A DNA stretch of 64,000 nucleotides from Ancylomarina sp. 16SWW S1-10-2 (lineage in GTDB: Bacteria; Bacteroidota; Bacteroidia; Bacteroidales; Marinifilaceae), in assembly GCF_009669305.1 (NCBI RefSeq), contig NZ_SADB01000016.1, forward strand, positions 1 to 64,000, in the 5' to 3' direction. Position numbers and translations under genes: made by a program. Of the stretch, positions 8,156-17,407 are shown piece by piece (the first letter of the stretch is position 1; the number at the start of each line of letters is the position of its first letter). Below the pieces are notes generated by a model. The model had not been told where the DNA came from. It searched no databases and saw nothing but the letters and a program-made list of their open reading frames with translations.

Positions 8156-8347
8156 TTAGTCAACTAATCTTACGTTGATTGCATTCATACCTTTACGTCC
8201 TTTTTCCATATCGTACTCAACTTTGTCATCTTCACGAATTTCGTCAATAAGACCTGTAGAGTGTACAAAAATGTCTTCACTTGAATCAGATGGCTGAATA
8301 AAACCGAAACCTTTAGTTTCATTAAAAAATTTAACTTTTCCTTGCAT
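8156..8347 (-). CDS. CspA-type cold-shock protein
   Basis: 63-residue single cold-shock domain that binds single-stranded RNA/DNA and melts RNA secondary structure. RNP1 (KGFGFI, about residues 12-17) and RNP2 (DIFVH, about residues 25-29) are both intact, and the length is typical. A perfect-spacing promoter lies about 150 bases upstream, which gives the long 5' leader usual for cold-shock genes, and a strong terminator follows. It is a stand-alone gene. Confidence 0.95.
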   Translation of the reverse strand: MQGKVKFFNETKGFGFIQPSDSSEDIFVHSTGLIDEIREDDKVEYDMEKGRKGMNAINVRLVD

Positions 8348-8495
8348 TGTAATGTTTTTTAAAATAATAAATATTTGTGGAAAGCTTTCCTTCAGTATAA
8401 TTTCAAGTAAAGATTCAGTTAAATTTTGTTCTCAAGAGAACGTTTACTAACGAATATTAATGAGGTTATCTTCTTGTTAATGCTTTACAACGCGA

Positions 8496-8527
8496 CAAAA
8501 GTATGATAATAATTTAAGAATACCAAA
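8496..8527 (-). promoter_or_regulatory. Promoter of the cold-shock gene
   Basis: On the minus strand TTTG (8524-8527), a 20-base spacer and TACTTTTG (8496-8503) fit the Bacteroidota consensus exactly. Transcription would start near 8490, leaving a leader of about 140 bases before the ATG at 8347. Confidence 0.7.
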
Positions 8528-8915
8528 CAAATACTACTTTTAGATTAAATTATATTCGTTTTAAAAGTCGATTCTCAGCATTGGACTGGATATATTTGTC
8601 TTTCGAAATTATTTATATGACTATTTCGATAAAAAACACCAATTTTCCTTATTCCTTCCTGCAAGAGTATTTATGGGGCCATTTTTATCTATTCTATTTT
8701 CCTTAACTCTGAAAGCCGAGTACAATAAACAAGCTCACCACAAATTTTCAATCAATTCATGAAGTCTCGTATAAATCTAGTTTATCTTCAGAGAAAATAG
8801 CATCTATCTTAGAAGCAAAAAAAAACGATAAAACACCGCTTTCACCGATAAAGGGAAAGTTACATTCATTTTAAATGTTCTTTTTAGTGCGTACCGCTAG
8901 AATATAATCCAATTA
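8528..8915. other. Intergenic region between the cold-shock promoter and sbcC
   Basis: No ORF or RNA gene recognised. The stretch 8845-8886 resembles the sequence at 7853-7897 (CCG, ATAAAGGGA, CATTCATT, then TCTTTTT) but with a decayed stem, so it looks like a second, degraded copy of the tRNA-flanking terminator. Confidence 0.4.
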
Positions 8916-11900
8916 CTACACCAACTCTACTTCACTCACACCATTGCTCTTTTTCAGCACTTTTATTTGTGCCGGAATACGTTCTTTTAGATTCTCAACA
9001 TGAGAGATAATCCCAATCATCTTGCCCTGAGCTTGCAGCGTCTCTAAACTTGAAATCACCGTTTCTAAAGTTTGGCTATCCAAAGTACCAAACCCCTCAT
9101 CAATAAAAAGGGAATCGATGCTAACATTTTTACTAGCCAAATCAGATAAACCAAGAGCTAAAGCCAAACTAATCAAGAATTTTTCACCTCCACTTGAGGT
9201 ATCCACATATCGAGCTTCGTCGGTCTGATAATGATCAATCAGCTTAAAGAAAAGCTCCTCACCCGACTTGTAAGTCGCATCTAAACGAAGAGAATAACGC
9301 TTGTTTAACTTGAACAAATGCACATTCGCCAACTGAATCAGATTATGAAGTGTTAAACGTTGCACATAGGTATTAAATGCATGTTTCGAGCCTCCCAACA
9401 AAGTCATTAAATCGGTCCATTTCTTAAGAACTTTCTCCTGATTTGAAATCTCAAGTGTCACCGCTTTATTTCGCTCTTTAATCTGTTTATCCAATTCAAA
9501 CTTCTGCCTGATTTCACCAGTTCGTTCCGTCAATTTATTTTTCTCAGCCTCAATTTTCTTTTGATTTTCATTTGCATCTTCGGCAGAGACATCTGATTTC
9601 TTCTCTCTATCTAGCTTGACAAAATTCTCTTTTAATCGATTCTCTAAAGTTTTTAATTCCAGGTTTTTATCGTCTATTCCCTTTACGATCTTCACAAAAC
9701 TAGCTCTATCCTCCAAACTCAAGAGTGCTTTCTCTATGTCTGCTCTAGATTCAAAATCACTGCTTTTAATAGATTGTTCCAAATTCGAAATTTGCTCAGT
9801 CAAACTGGTTTCTGATTTGGCTTGTTCTTTCTGCAAATTCTCAGTCTCTTTTGTTTTGCTAACCTGTTCGGTAAGTAATGTCTGCAAGAATAGCGAGACC
9901 TGATCGAAACCTTTTTTACACGTTTCCTTAGCTTTTTGTAACTGTTCTCTCTTTGCTATGATACTAATTTCCAAAGGGAGAATGGCCTTTCTTTCGGCTA
10001 TCACAGCTTGTAGTTTTGCTTCCGTATCTTTTAATTCCGTCTCAAGTATGTCTTGATATTTTTGTTTTTCGATAGCTTGTTCCCGAATATTTTTAATATC
10101 ATTAGTCAATTGATCAATTAAATGTCTTAATTCAAGCTGTTGCTTCGTTTTACTCTGATAACTAGTAATTTCCAACTCAATTTCCTTCACAAAAACTACA
10201 CTTTCATCTACACTTGGCAAATCTAATTTATATTGTGCCAAATCCTCTCTCAACTGAGTCTCTAACTTCTTCGTTTCCTCATTAAGACTCTTTATATCCG
10301 CATTTTTCTGCTTCAATTCCAGACTTATATTTTCCAATTTCTCATTTAGAGTAGCCTGCTTGGTTTTCAGGTTATTTACAGCCTCTTTTTGTTTTTTGCA
10401 AGCCTCATCCTGCTGATTCTTTAATTTTTGCAGATTTTGGCCTTCAGCAATCTGTTTGGCAAACTCCTCGCCTGCTTTATTAAGCTCAAGCCATTTTTTA
10501 CTAATCTTGTCAAGCTCATCAAGCTTACAATCTAAGCTTAATAATGAAAAACTCTTAAGCGCCTTTTTCATCTGATCGGCAAATGCCTTTAGTTGATTGA
10601 TATTTGCCTCCATTTTAGTACTAACGGCAACCAACTTAAGTTCTATGGCTTTCTCTTCTTTCAAGAGAAGATCAAGATTCTTTTTACGCTTCTCGAGCTG
10701 AATTTTAGATTCAGATAAATTAACATTTTCGTATTTTGTCACATAAGGATGCTCGGTAGATCCACACAAGTGGCAAGGACTTCCCTTTTCCAATTTTTTT
10801 CGCTCATCTTCGAAACTAAGTATTTTAGTTTCCAATTCCAGAATTCGTTCTGCATCTTTCAAGGCAGATTCAGCCCCCGATTTTTTAAGCTGCAATTCTT
10901 CATTTTGCTTCAACAGAATCTGCTTTCCCTTATCATATAGACTCTGTTCTTTACTTAAAAGCTTCTCATTCTCTCCAATCTCCTTTGCCTCTTTCGAAAG
11001 TATTCCTCCTTCTTTCCATATATCCTTTTGTTTTTCAATCTGCTCTTTTTTTATCAAAAGCTGATCTAAAGAATTTGTGCGAAGAAGTTGATTTGTTCTT
11101 TCAAATGCCACATTCAGTTCTTTTAGTTTAATTTGATCGCGCTCATACAATGCATTTGTTTCTTTCAGTAAGTTTTGGCTTTCCTTCTGAATCTTTTTCT
11201 TCTGATTAATGACTTTAGTCTCAATATCCATCTGTTCGCAATTCCTTTTTCGAATCAACAAATGCGAACGCCAATCAATAATTTGCTTCTCCAATAACAA
11301 GCAATCTTTGTGCTTCAGCAAAAAAGTATCAATAGCAGCCAGTTCTTTGTTTTTTGCTTCCTTACTTTTATTTTTCAGCTCAAACACTTCTTTCAATTTA
11401 CCTATCTGTACTTCACTCTCATCAAGCGCTTTCTGTGTTGCCAATTTCTTTTCCTTGCCATTTTTACTATCAGCATCATATTTTCCTACCTGATCCAATT
11501 TCGGCAACCAAGACGTAAAATTACTTTCACTTTGCTGAAGAGCCAATTTAGCCTTCTCTTCTTGTTTTTTAGCATCAGTAATTTTCAAAACTAGATTTTT
11601 CAAAGCTTCCTGTAGCAACTCAATCCTCGTTTTAGTCGTTACCTGCTCTTTTTCTAAGCGTTTTATACTTTCTAGCAATTCCTTATGAGGCTCAGCTTTT
11701 TCATGCAAGTTTAAAGCTTCAATCGTCAACTTACTTTTCTGTTTTTCGGCCTCTAAAAGTATAATTTGTCGCTCTAAATTTTCTTGTTCTTTTGTAAGCT
11801 CAGCTTTCTTTTTAAACCATGCCAAAATAAGCTCTACATCCTTCAATTCAACACCTAACTTTTCGATGTCTTTTTTTAGCAAATTTTGTTCTGCTTTTAA

Positions 11901-12575
11901 ATTTTCTCGCAACTCATCGCTAAGCAAATCTTCTGCATTTATCTTAGCTCTAATCTCATCTAACTTTTTCTTTTCCTCACCAATCTTAACTCCAATGGTT
12001 TCCCCAATCTTTTTATAAATATTCTCACCAGTAATCTGCTCAAGCAACTTGCCTTTTTCTGCTGAGCTTGCCGATAAAAAAGCAGCAAATTCACCTTGAG
12101 CTAACATCGCCGATCGCAAAAACTGATTGTAATTCAACTGAATCACGCGCTCCACTTCCGTTTTCACCTCGGTTTTCTTCTCTGCAATAATCTTCCCTGT
12201 CGATAAATCCTTCAAACGAACTTCCTCCTTCGGATTTGTTAATAACTTGCCTCCTTTGGTCGTCAGTCTCATGCTCCAATGTGCTTCGTAACACTTCTCC
12301 TGACTTTCGAAACTCACCCTAGCCATAGCTTCGGTGGCTCCATAACTTACTACATCGAGCAAATTGGCTTTAGCCGTAGTGCCATTAAATCGGGGAACAC
12401 TCTGATACAAAGCAATGGTAATAGCATCTAATATGGTTGTTTTACCAGCGCCCGTAGAGCCCGTAATTGCATACAAACCAACATCCTTAAACAAATCACT
12501 CTCAAAATCAATAACAATAGGCGTTTTCGATTTCAAGGAATTGATATTCTGTAATTCTATTTTTAAAATTCTCAT
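8916..12575 (-). CDS. sbcC: Exonuclease subunit SbcC (Rad50-like)
   Basis: ATPase subunit of the SbcCD complex, which trims DNA hairpins and blocked double-strand ends. 1219 residues. The N-terminal half-domain has Walker A GSTGAGKTT at about residue 40. Two long coiled coils follow, rich in Lys, Glu and Leu, meeting at a zinc hook CHLCG at about residue 603. The C-terminal half has the signature SSGGEKFLISLALALGLSDL (about 1128) and Walker B SLFIDEGFGTLD (about 1155). It begins 12 bases after the sbcD stop in the same direction, so the pair is an operon. No oddities are seen beyond the expected low complexity of the coils. Confidence 0.97.
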   Translation of the reverse strand: MRILKIELQNINSLKSKTPIVIDFESDLFKDVGLYAITGSTGAGKTTILDAITIALYQSVPRFNGTTAKANLLDVVSYGATEAMARVSFESQEKCYEAHWSMRLTTKGGKLLTNPKEEVRLKDLSTGKIIAEKKTEVKTEVERVIQLNYNQFLRSAMLAQGEFAAFLSASSAEKGKLLEQITGENIYKKIGETIGVKIGEEKKKLDEIRAKINAEDLLSDELRENLKAEQNLLKKDIEKLGVELKDVELILAWFKKKAELTKEQENLERQIILLEAEKQKSKLTIEALNLHEKAEPHKELLESIKRLEKEQVTTKTRIELLQEALKNLVLKITDAKKQEEKAKLALQQSESNFTSWLPKLDQVGKYDADSKNGKEKKLATQKALDESEVQIGKLKEVFELKNKSKEAKNKELAAIDTFLLKHKDCLLLEKQIIDWRSHLLIRKRNCEQMDIETKVINQKKKIQKESQNLLKETNALYERDQIKLKELNVAFERTNQLLRTNSLDQLLIKKEQIEKQKDIWKEGGILSKEAKEIGENEKLLSKEQSLYDKGKQILLKQNEELQLKKSGAESALKDAERILELETKILSFEDERKKLEKGSPCHLCGSTEHPYVTKYENVNLSESKIQLEKRKKNLDLLLKEEKAIELKLVAVSTKMEANINQLKAFADQMKKALKSFSLLSLDCKLDELDKISKKWLELNKAGEEFAKQIAEGQNLQKLKNQQDEACKKQKEAVNNLKTKQATLNEKLENISLELKQKNADIKSLNEETKKLETQLREDLAQYKLDLPSVDESVVFVKEIELEITSYQSKTKQQLELRHLIDQLTNDIKNIREQAIEKQKYQDILETELKDTEAKLQAVIAERKAILPLEISIIAKREQLQKAKETCKKGFDQVSLFLQTLLTEQVSKTKETENLQKEQAKSETSLTEQISNLEQSIKSSDFESRADIEKALLSLEDRASFVKIVKGIDDKNLELKTLENRLKENFVKLDREKKSDVSAEDANENQKKIEAEKNKLTERTGEIRQKFELDKQIKERNKAVTLEISNQEKVLKKWTDLMTLLGGSKHAFNTYVQRLTLHNLIQLANVHLFKLNKRYSLRLDATYKSGEELFFKLIDHYQTDEARYVDTSSGGEKFLISLALALGLSDLASKNVSIDSLFIDEGFGTLDSQTLETVISSLETLQAQGKMIGIISHVENLKERIPAQIKVLKKSNGVSEVELV

Positions 12576-12587
12576 GGGATAATTAGT

Positions 12588-13796
12588 CTAATTCTCTCTG
12601 GCTATTTGCAAAGCTTCGTTAAAGGCATCAAAAATTTCAACATTTTCATCGATATCAAAATTCTGTTCCTTGCATTTCATTTTAAAAACCTCGAGAGGCT
12701 GCAATTCTTTAATTTGTTTAGAACTTTCTAATAAAGCCTCCAAACCCTGTATATTTCGTTCATTTTTCAGACTTATTTTCAGAACTTCCAAGTTCAGATC
12801 TTCGGCAGCCTTATTAATTTCTTGATTCTCAATTTTAGCATTCATCTGATTATCAATCACCACTTCAACCCAAGGTTTTAGAGAATACGTCTCCTTGTCG
12901 ATTTGCTGCAAATGTGTAATACACTCATCAACAGATCCTTTTACCCGAAGTACTTCTCGAAACTTAGGCACAATAACATTTTCTATCTTGAGTGGTTTTC
13001 CCCCATCGGTCTCAATCAGAATCACATTTTTCTCGTACCCAATTTCGCTAAAGCTTAAGATTGTGGGTGAACCCGAGTAGCGAATATGATTGGTTCCACC
13101 AGCCTTCTGCGGACGATGCAAATGGCCCAATGCGATATAATCGAAGATCTTAGGAAAATCTTCAGCACCAATATCTCCCAAATTCCCCACATAAATACTT
13201 TGCTCACTCTCCGATGTAGAACCTCCAATGGCAAACAAATGTCCCATACCAATAACAGGCACATTTTCCGTTTTTATGCTCTCGCAATAGGCACCTACTT
13301 CGGTATAATGATTCACCAAAGCCATTTTATATCGATCTCCAATATCATCGAAAGATTCCCCAGCAACGGCTCGCCTAATATCCTGATCTCTCATGTAAGG
13401 AACTGCAGCTACGATCACTTGCTCGTCACCTACCGAAAGTTGAAAAACCTCATCTTCCACATTCTCGGTCACCTTACCCACTACCTGAACTTGCAGCGCA
13501 GACAACAACTCCTTAGGCGCATTTATGGTTCCAGGTGCATCGTGATTGCCACCCGTAATTACCACATGCTTACAGGAACTATGAATCAATTTAATCAGAA
13601 AATCGTAATACATTTTCTGACTTTGAGTAGAGGGAACACCCGTATCGAAGATATCGCCAGAGACCAATAAAATAGAAATTTCTTCTCTTTTAATGTAAGT
13701 CTCTAACCAGTCTAAAAACTGAGATTGCTCTTCGTATTGCGATTGTTCGTGAAGACGATGGCCCAAATGCCAATCAGATGTATGGAGTATTTTCAT
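12588..13796 (-). CDS. sbcD: Exonuclease subunit SbcD (Mre11-like)
   Basis: Metallophosphoesterase nuclease partner of SbcC. 402 residues. The metal-binding motifs appear in order: TSDWHLGHRL at residues 6-15, SGDIFDTG near 47, GGNHDAPG near 82, GMGHLFA near 184 and ALGHLHRPQ near 223. The C-terminal part is the capping and SbcC-binding domain. It is the first gene of the pair and starts with the ATG at 13796. Confidence 0.97.
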   Translation of the reverse strand: MKILHTSDWHLGHRLHEQSQYEEQSQFLDWLETYIKREEISILLVSGDIFDTGVPSTQSQKMYYDFLIKLIHSSCKHVVITGGNHDAPGTINAPKELLSALQVQVVGKVTENVEDEVFQLSVGDEQVIVAAVPYMRDQDIRRAVAGESFDDIGDRYKMALVNHYTEVGAYCESIKTENVPVIGMGHLFAIGGSTSESEQSIYVGNLGDIGAEDFPKIFDYIALGHLHRPQKAGGTNHIRYSGSPTILSFSEIGYEKNVILIETDGGKPLKIENVIVPKFREVLRVKGSVDECITHLQQIDKETYSLKPWVEVVIDNQMNAKIENQEINKAAEDLNLEVLKISLKNERNIQGLEALLESSKQIKELQPLEVFKMKCKEQNFDIDENVEIFDAFNEALQIAREN

Positions 13797-14082
13797 TCTT
13801 AATTTTCTTTAATCGAATTCTAGGCAACAAATTACAAATATAAGATAACTGGAGGTATTCATCCATAATCCTACTCGTTTAAAAACACGAAAGTATCCGA
13901 TATTAATTTTGAAACTTCACTTCCTTATTTTATATGTAAAAATGACAAATTGATCATACCCACGTTATACGATTCTTTGACATTCCACTTAAATTTTTGT
14001 TTATGATTTTCATTACCATTTTTGGTTTACGCAGTCGAGTATTCCATCTAAATTTCAATCAAATTCATTGATATTTTGAATA
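13797..14082. other. Intergenic region, no gene seen
   Basis: AT-rich region upstream of sbcD. No ORF, RNA gene or clear promoter could be supported. Confidence 0.4.
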
Positions 14083-14133
14083 GAAAAAGCCCTGACAGGT
14101 TTATTTACGTCTTGTAAAAATCCTGTCAGGGCT
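14083..14133 (-). terminator. Long-stem terminator or repeat after the DUF2934 gene
   Basis: A perfect 12-base inverted repeat, AGCCCTGACAGG (14088-14099) with CCTGTCAGGGCT (14122-14133), separated by 22 bases. On the minus strand it is followed by five T, so it can end the small DUF2934 transcript about 70 bases after its stop. Confidence 0.6.
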
Positions 14134-14201
14134 AGATATATAATTTAAATGCTTACATCTCTAAAAAAAATAGAATTACTAAAAACAACAACTGTTGTAT
14201 T

Positions 14202-14411
14202 TTATGCTAAGACTTTCTTCGATGTAACACGTTTCTTCTTTTTCACAGTTAATTCCTTTTCTGCCTGAATCCAATCGGAATCAGCATCAGCATGAATTCC
14301 TTTCTCTATTCTGTTTAGGTAGATTTGGTTAGCTTTTTTTCTAATATCATCTTCCGACACTTTTTTAGTGGTATTAGTTTTGCTCTTTGATTTTACTCTT
14401 TTAGTTGCCAT
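14202..14411 (-). CDS. Small DUF2934 domain protein
   Basis: 69-residue basic protein. The centre (IRKKANQIYLNRI ... DADSDWIQAEKEL) matches the DUF2934 pattern of IRxxAYxxY ... DWLxAExEL. Both ends are rich in Lys, Ser and Thr. DUF2934 has no assigned function; it occurs as short stand-alone proteins and may bind nucleic acid given the charge. It lies 186 bases downstream of the CNNM-like gene and has its own likely terminator. Confidence 0.8.
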   Translation of the reverse strand: MATKRVKSKSKTNTTKKVSEDDIRKKANQIYLNRIEKGIHADADSDWIQAEKELTVKKKKRVTSKKVLA

Positions 14412-14597
14412 TTTTTTAAAAATTAAAATTAATTGATACTAAAAATAGAAAGTAATGATTGTCTCAGTTTTCAACAAGAGTATTATGTGTACTTAAGTGA
14501 CTAAAGGGATAACCCCATTTCTGTTAATTATTAGTACTAAGTTAAAACATTTTTAAAAACTATATAACACTTTATATCATTTATTATCTTAAACAAC

Positions 14598-15626
14598 TTA
14601 TTTATTAGGCTCATCTTTTCTTACAATTCCCCGGAGTAATCTTCCCAAAATATCAGCACCTGTAATCACATGCTTCACGTCACTCCAAAGTAAAATCACA
14701 TCATCATCAATTACATCATCCTCGATATGCTTAGGCGTAAAATTTAAGAGATGAATAATATCACCTAAAGGTAAACTACTATCCGTAATAATAATTGGTT
14801 TATGAATAAAATCTACAGGATTTGGCTGTTTATCATCAAACATCGCAGCTCTTAAAAAGCCATCAGCATCCATAATATAAGAGGGATTTAAATGTTCATC
14901 AATAAATACGACCCATTTTTCTTTCGATTCGTTAATCTGGCGTAAGAACAAATCATGGTGATGTTGGGTGAATTTTGGAAATACAGGCAAACCCTTATCA
15001 TGTTTTATTGGTATAATACTACTAGGATTTAACAATTCACCCTCTTTACTAACAATAATATCATCTAATGAGAGAAAATTTATCGCACCTAAACCTTCGG
15101 TTTTATCTATTTCACTTTCAGAACCTTCTATATGTTTTTTCAAGAATAGTTTGACTTTTTTTTCTTTAAAATACTCTAAGGTTTCTTTGCCTAACCATGC
15201 ATCTAATAATAGTGCACTGGGTTTAGCCACTGGGAAAAGAATAATTTGATAAGCCCTTAAAACAGGTGCCAATAAAGATGCCATTTTTAGCGAATTCCGA
15301 GAGAAATAAGCTTGTGGTATTATTTCCCCAAATAGGGTAATAATCACAGTTGAAAACATAAATGAAGCCACACCTGCCAATACAGAATCTGAAAGAAGGG
15401 TAAGTAAAACATTAATACCCACATTACCCCATAGAATAGTCGTAAGTAAGAAATTAGAATCCTTACGCATTTTTAATACCTTCTGTGCACTTTTTGATAT
15501 AGAACCTTCGGATTCAATTTCTAAGCGTAAACGTGAAAAACTAAAAAACGCCAAATTTAAACCAGAAAACATAGCAGATTGTGTAACACAAAACAATATG
15601 CCTAACCAAATAAATAATTCATTCAT
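14598..15626 (-). CDS. CNNM/CorC-type membrane protein (DUF21 plus CBS-like region)
   Basis: 342-residue inner-membrane protein of the CNNM transmembrane (DUF21) family, whose members are tied to magnesium or other divalent cation efflux. Four hydrophobic segments lie in the first ~150 residues, with the family signature FSGLNLAFFSFSRLRLEIE and TTILWGNVGINVLLTLLSDS, then TLFGEIIPQAYFSRN. The cytosolic part (about 195-340) resembles a CBS pair with a degenerate first half (LSLDDIIVSKEGEL, KWVVFIDEHLNPSYIMD, HKPIIITDSSLPLGDIIHLL, VITGADILGRLLRGIV). The C-terminal CorC_HlyC domain seen in many relatives is absent. It is the last of a row of membrane and stress genes in the same direction, so it probably serves ion homeostasis. 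Confidence 0.85.
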   Translation of the reverse strand: MNELFIWLGILFCVTQSAMFSGLNLAFFSFSRLRLEIESEGSISKSAQKVLKMRKDSNFLLTTILWGNVGINVLLTLLSDSVLAGVASFMFSTVIITLFGEIIPQAYFSRNSLKMASLLAPVLRAYQIILFPVAKPSALLLDAWLGKETLEYFKEKKVKLFLKKHIEGSESEIDKTEGLGAINFLSLDDIIVSKEGELLNPSSIIPIKHDKGLPVFPKFTQHHHDLFLRQINESKEKWVVFIDEHLNPSYIMDADGFLRAAMFDDKQPNPVDFIHKPIIITDSSLPLGDIIHLLNFTPKHIEDDVIDDDVILLWSDVKHVITGADILGRLLRGIVRKDEPNK

Positions 15627-15689
15627 ATTCTCGCAATGCTTAAAATATTGCTAAAATTTGCGTTGGTGACTCAACTGTCTTAAGTCGTA

Positions 15690-16550
15690 TTAATTAGTTT
15701 TTTCAATCATAAACAAAACTGGCACTTCAGAAATTTCAAGCATCTCTTTACTTATACTTTTATGAAAAATTGAACTGATCAAGTTTAAATCCTCATTCAC
15801 AACAGAAATTAAACTGATATGATTACTTGTGATATAAGATTGAATGGTTGCTGTTATTCCTTTTGCAGAAACGGTTTTGTAAGAATGTTTTTTATTGTGA
15901 GTCACAATTTCGTTTATATACTTATAGGTCTTATTATCAGTAGAAATTAAATTATTCTTATTGGTATTTATATGAACAAAATGAATACCTGCATTAAAGA
16001 CTCTTGCATAACTAAGCATTTTATTAAGATAAAATTCATTATGGTTACGCTCTTTCAAATCTGTAGAAAACGCCATATTGTGAATTGACTTAAATTTATA
16101 ACCAAGCGGTAAAACTAAGGCAGAGCTAAAATTATTATGGAAAATATCACTATCCATAATTTCAAGATGTTTTTTATTATACCTTTTATCTTTTGATAAA
16201 GGAAATACGACTAAATCAATATCCTCTTTTATAATAATCTTTTTTATTTCTTCAATTTCATTTCCATAAATGAAACGACGATCTAATTTGACTTTAATTT
16301 CATCTTTTATTTTGGCATGTTTGGATAGATAATATGCATTGAATTTGGCAACTTCATTATAAGCCATAATCCATTTATTCTTAATCATTTTATTGTAAAT
16401 ATCCTGAGTAATATTATTGTCTACATCTAAACTAAAAACATTAAGAAGTATGAGCTCAACATTTAACTTTCGTGCAAACTCAGCTGCAATAATAAATGCT
16501 TCTAAATAAATTTCATTATTCAACTGAAAAGGGAAAAGTATTTTTTTCAT
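15690..16550 (-). CDS. Tandem universal stress protein, ATP motif lost
   Basis: 286 residues with two UspA-like halves: the first opens MKKILFPFQLNNEIYLEAFIIAAEFARKL and ends VVFPLSKDK ... SALVLPLG, the second begins near HNMAFSTDLKERN. Neither half shows the GxxGxxxxxxxxxG(S/T) nucleotide loop, so this is probably the non-ATP-binding class. It lies between the CNNM-like gene and the small MscS-like gene in the same direction, so it may sense or modulate the ion-transport proteins encoded here. That is inference. Confidence 0.8.
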   Translation of the reverse strand: MKKILFPFQLNNEIYLEAFIIAAEFARKLNVELILLNVFSLDVDNNITQDIYNKMIKNKWIMAYNEVAKFNAYYLSKHAKIKDEIKVKLDRRFIYGNEIEEIKKIIIKEDIDLVVFPLSKDKRYNKKHLEIMDSDIFHNNFSSALVLPLGYKFKSIHNMAFSTDLKERNHNEFYLNKMLSYARVFNAGIHFVHINTNKNNLISTDNKTYKYINEIVTHNKKHSYKTVSAKGITATIQSYITSNHISLISVVNEDLNLISSIFHKSISKEMLEISEVPVLFMIEKTN

Positions 16551-16676
16551 TTGTCTAAAGTTATTTTATATGTATAATCTGCAGCTCAAAAACGTCAATC
16601 ATTTTCCGGTCTAACTATCCGAATGTAAATTGAAAAAATACGAATCATCATTAAGTCTATATCATCAAACAACAGC

Positions 16677-17396
16677 TTATACCGGATTGATTTCCACATC
16701 AGACATCATGCTTTTATTGACTCTATTCTTAATGTCTTCAGCAAAATGAGGTTGTAGCGTATATATGATGACCTCAAAAATATATTGATCGTTTACATGT
16801 TTAATAGCTTCAACTATTATGGGTTGTGATAATGCGACCCATGGTGAATTTATTATTTCAGCCTTAAGTTTGGGTATAATATAATTTGTTGGCACATGAC
16901 TTGGGAAAACAAATCTTAGATTAACCTTATTCAGGTTCGGATTATTACTTTGTTTGCTAATTATGGTAGAGTTTATTTTATGGTAAGGTATGCTTTTTAT
17001 GTTACCATGCCTATCCATTAAATTCAAACTAAAATTACCGAGTTTATCAATTTTCCCTTTTAGCTCATTAATTTCAATAAAACTATTCACTCTTATCTGA
17101 TTTTGACTTTTAAGATAAACGCCTGACAAAAAATCTCTAAGAAGATAAAATGAAGGTATAATAGCCAATATAAAACAGATACCCACCGATATTAATCCAA
17201 AGGTATTTTGAGTTAAATAATAATGCTTAACCAACCATATGAGCATAAACAACCATAGTGTAAGCTCTATTAATTGAAGTATATAGGAATTGTGATGCTT
17301 AAAAATAGAAGTATTCTTTAACGATTTATTAGCGAGACCGAGTATTCTAAATACGACAATAATAGCCAATACGAGAACTAAAAATTTTGTAGACAT
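16677..17396 (-). CDS. Small MscS-like membrane protein
   Basis: 239 residues: about three N-terminal hydrophobic segments (residues 3-20, 40-60, 68-90), then the MscS-type beta domain (VNSFIEINELKGKIDKLGNFSLNLMDRHGNIKSIPYHKI) and a C-terminal alpha/beta part. MscS channels open under membrane tension to release solutes. The pore helix region LRDFLSGVYLKSQNQI is shorter and less glycine/alanine rich than in MscS. It lies 11 bases after the SLC12-ATPase fusion gene, strongly suggesting a shared transcript and a joint role in volume or ion control. Confidence 0.8.
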   Translation of the reverse strand: MSTKFLVLVLAIIVVFRILGLANKSLKNTSIFKHHNSYILQLIELTLWLFMLIWLVKHYYLTQNTFGLISVGICFILAIIPSFYLLRDFLSGVYLKSQNQIRVNSFIEINELKGKIDKLGNFSLNLMDRHGNIKSIPYHKINSTIISKQSNNPNLNKVNLRFVFPSHVPTNYIIPKLKAEIINSPWVALSQPIIVEAIKHVNDQYIFEVIIYTLQPHFAEDIKNRVNKSMMSDVEINPV

Positions 17397-17407
17397 ATGC
17401 TTATGTT

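Noticed and set aside
13086-13670. 194-codon open frame on the plus strand
   Set aside because: It is antisense to sbcD, which has all its nuclease motifs.
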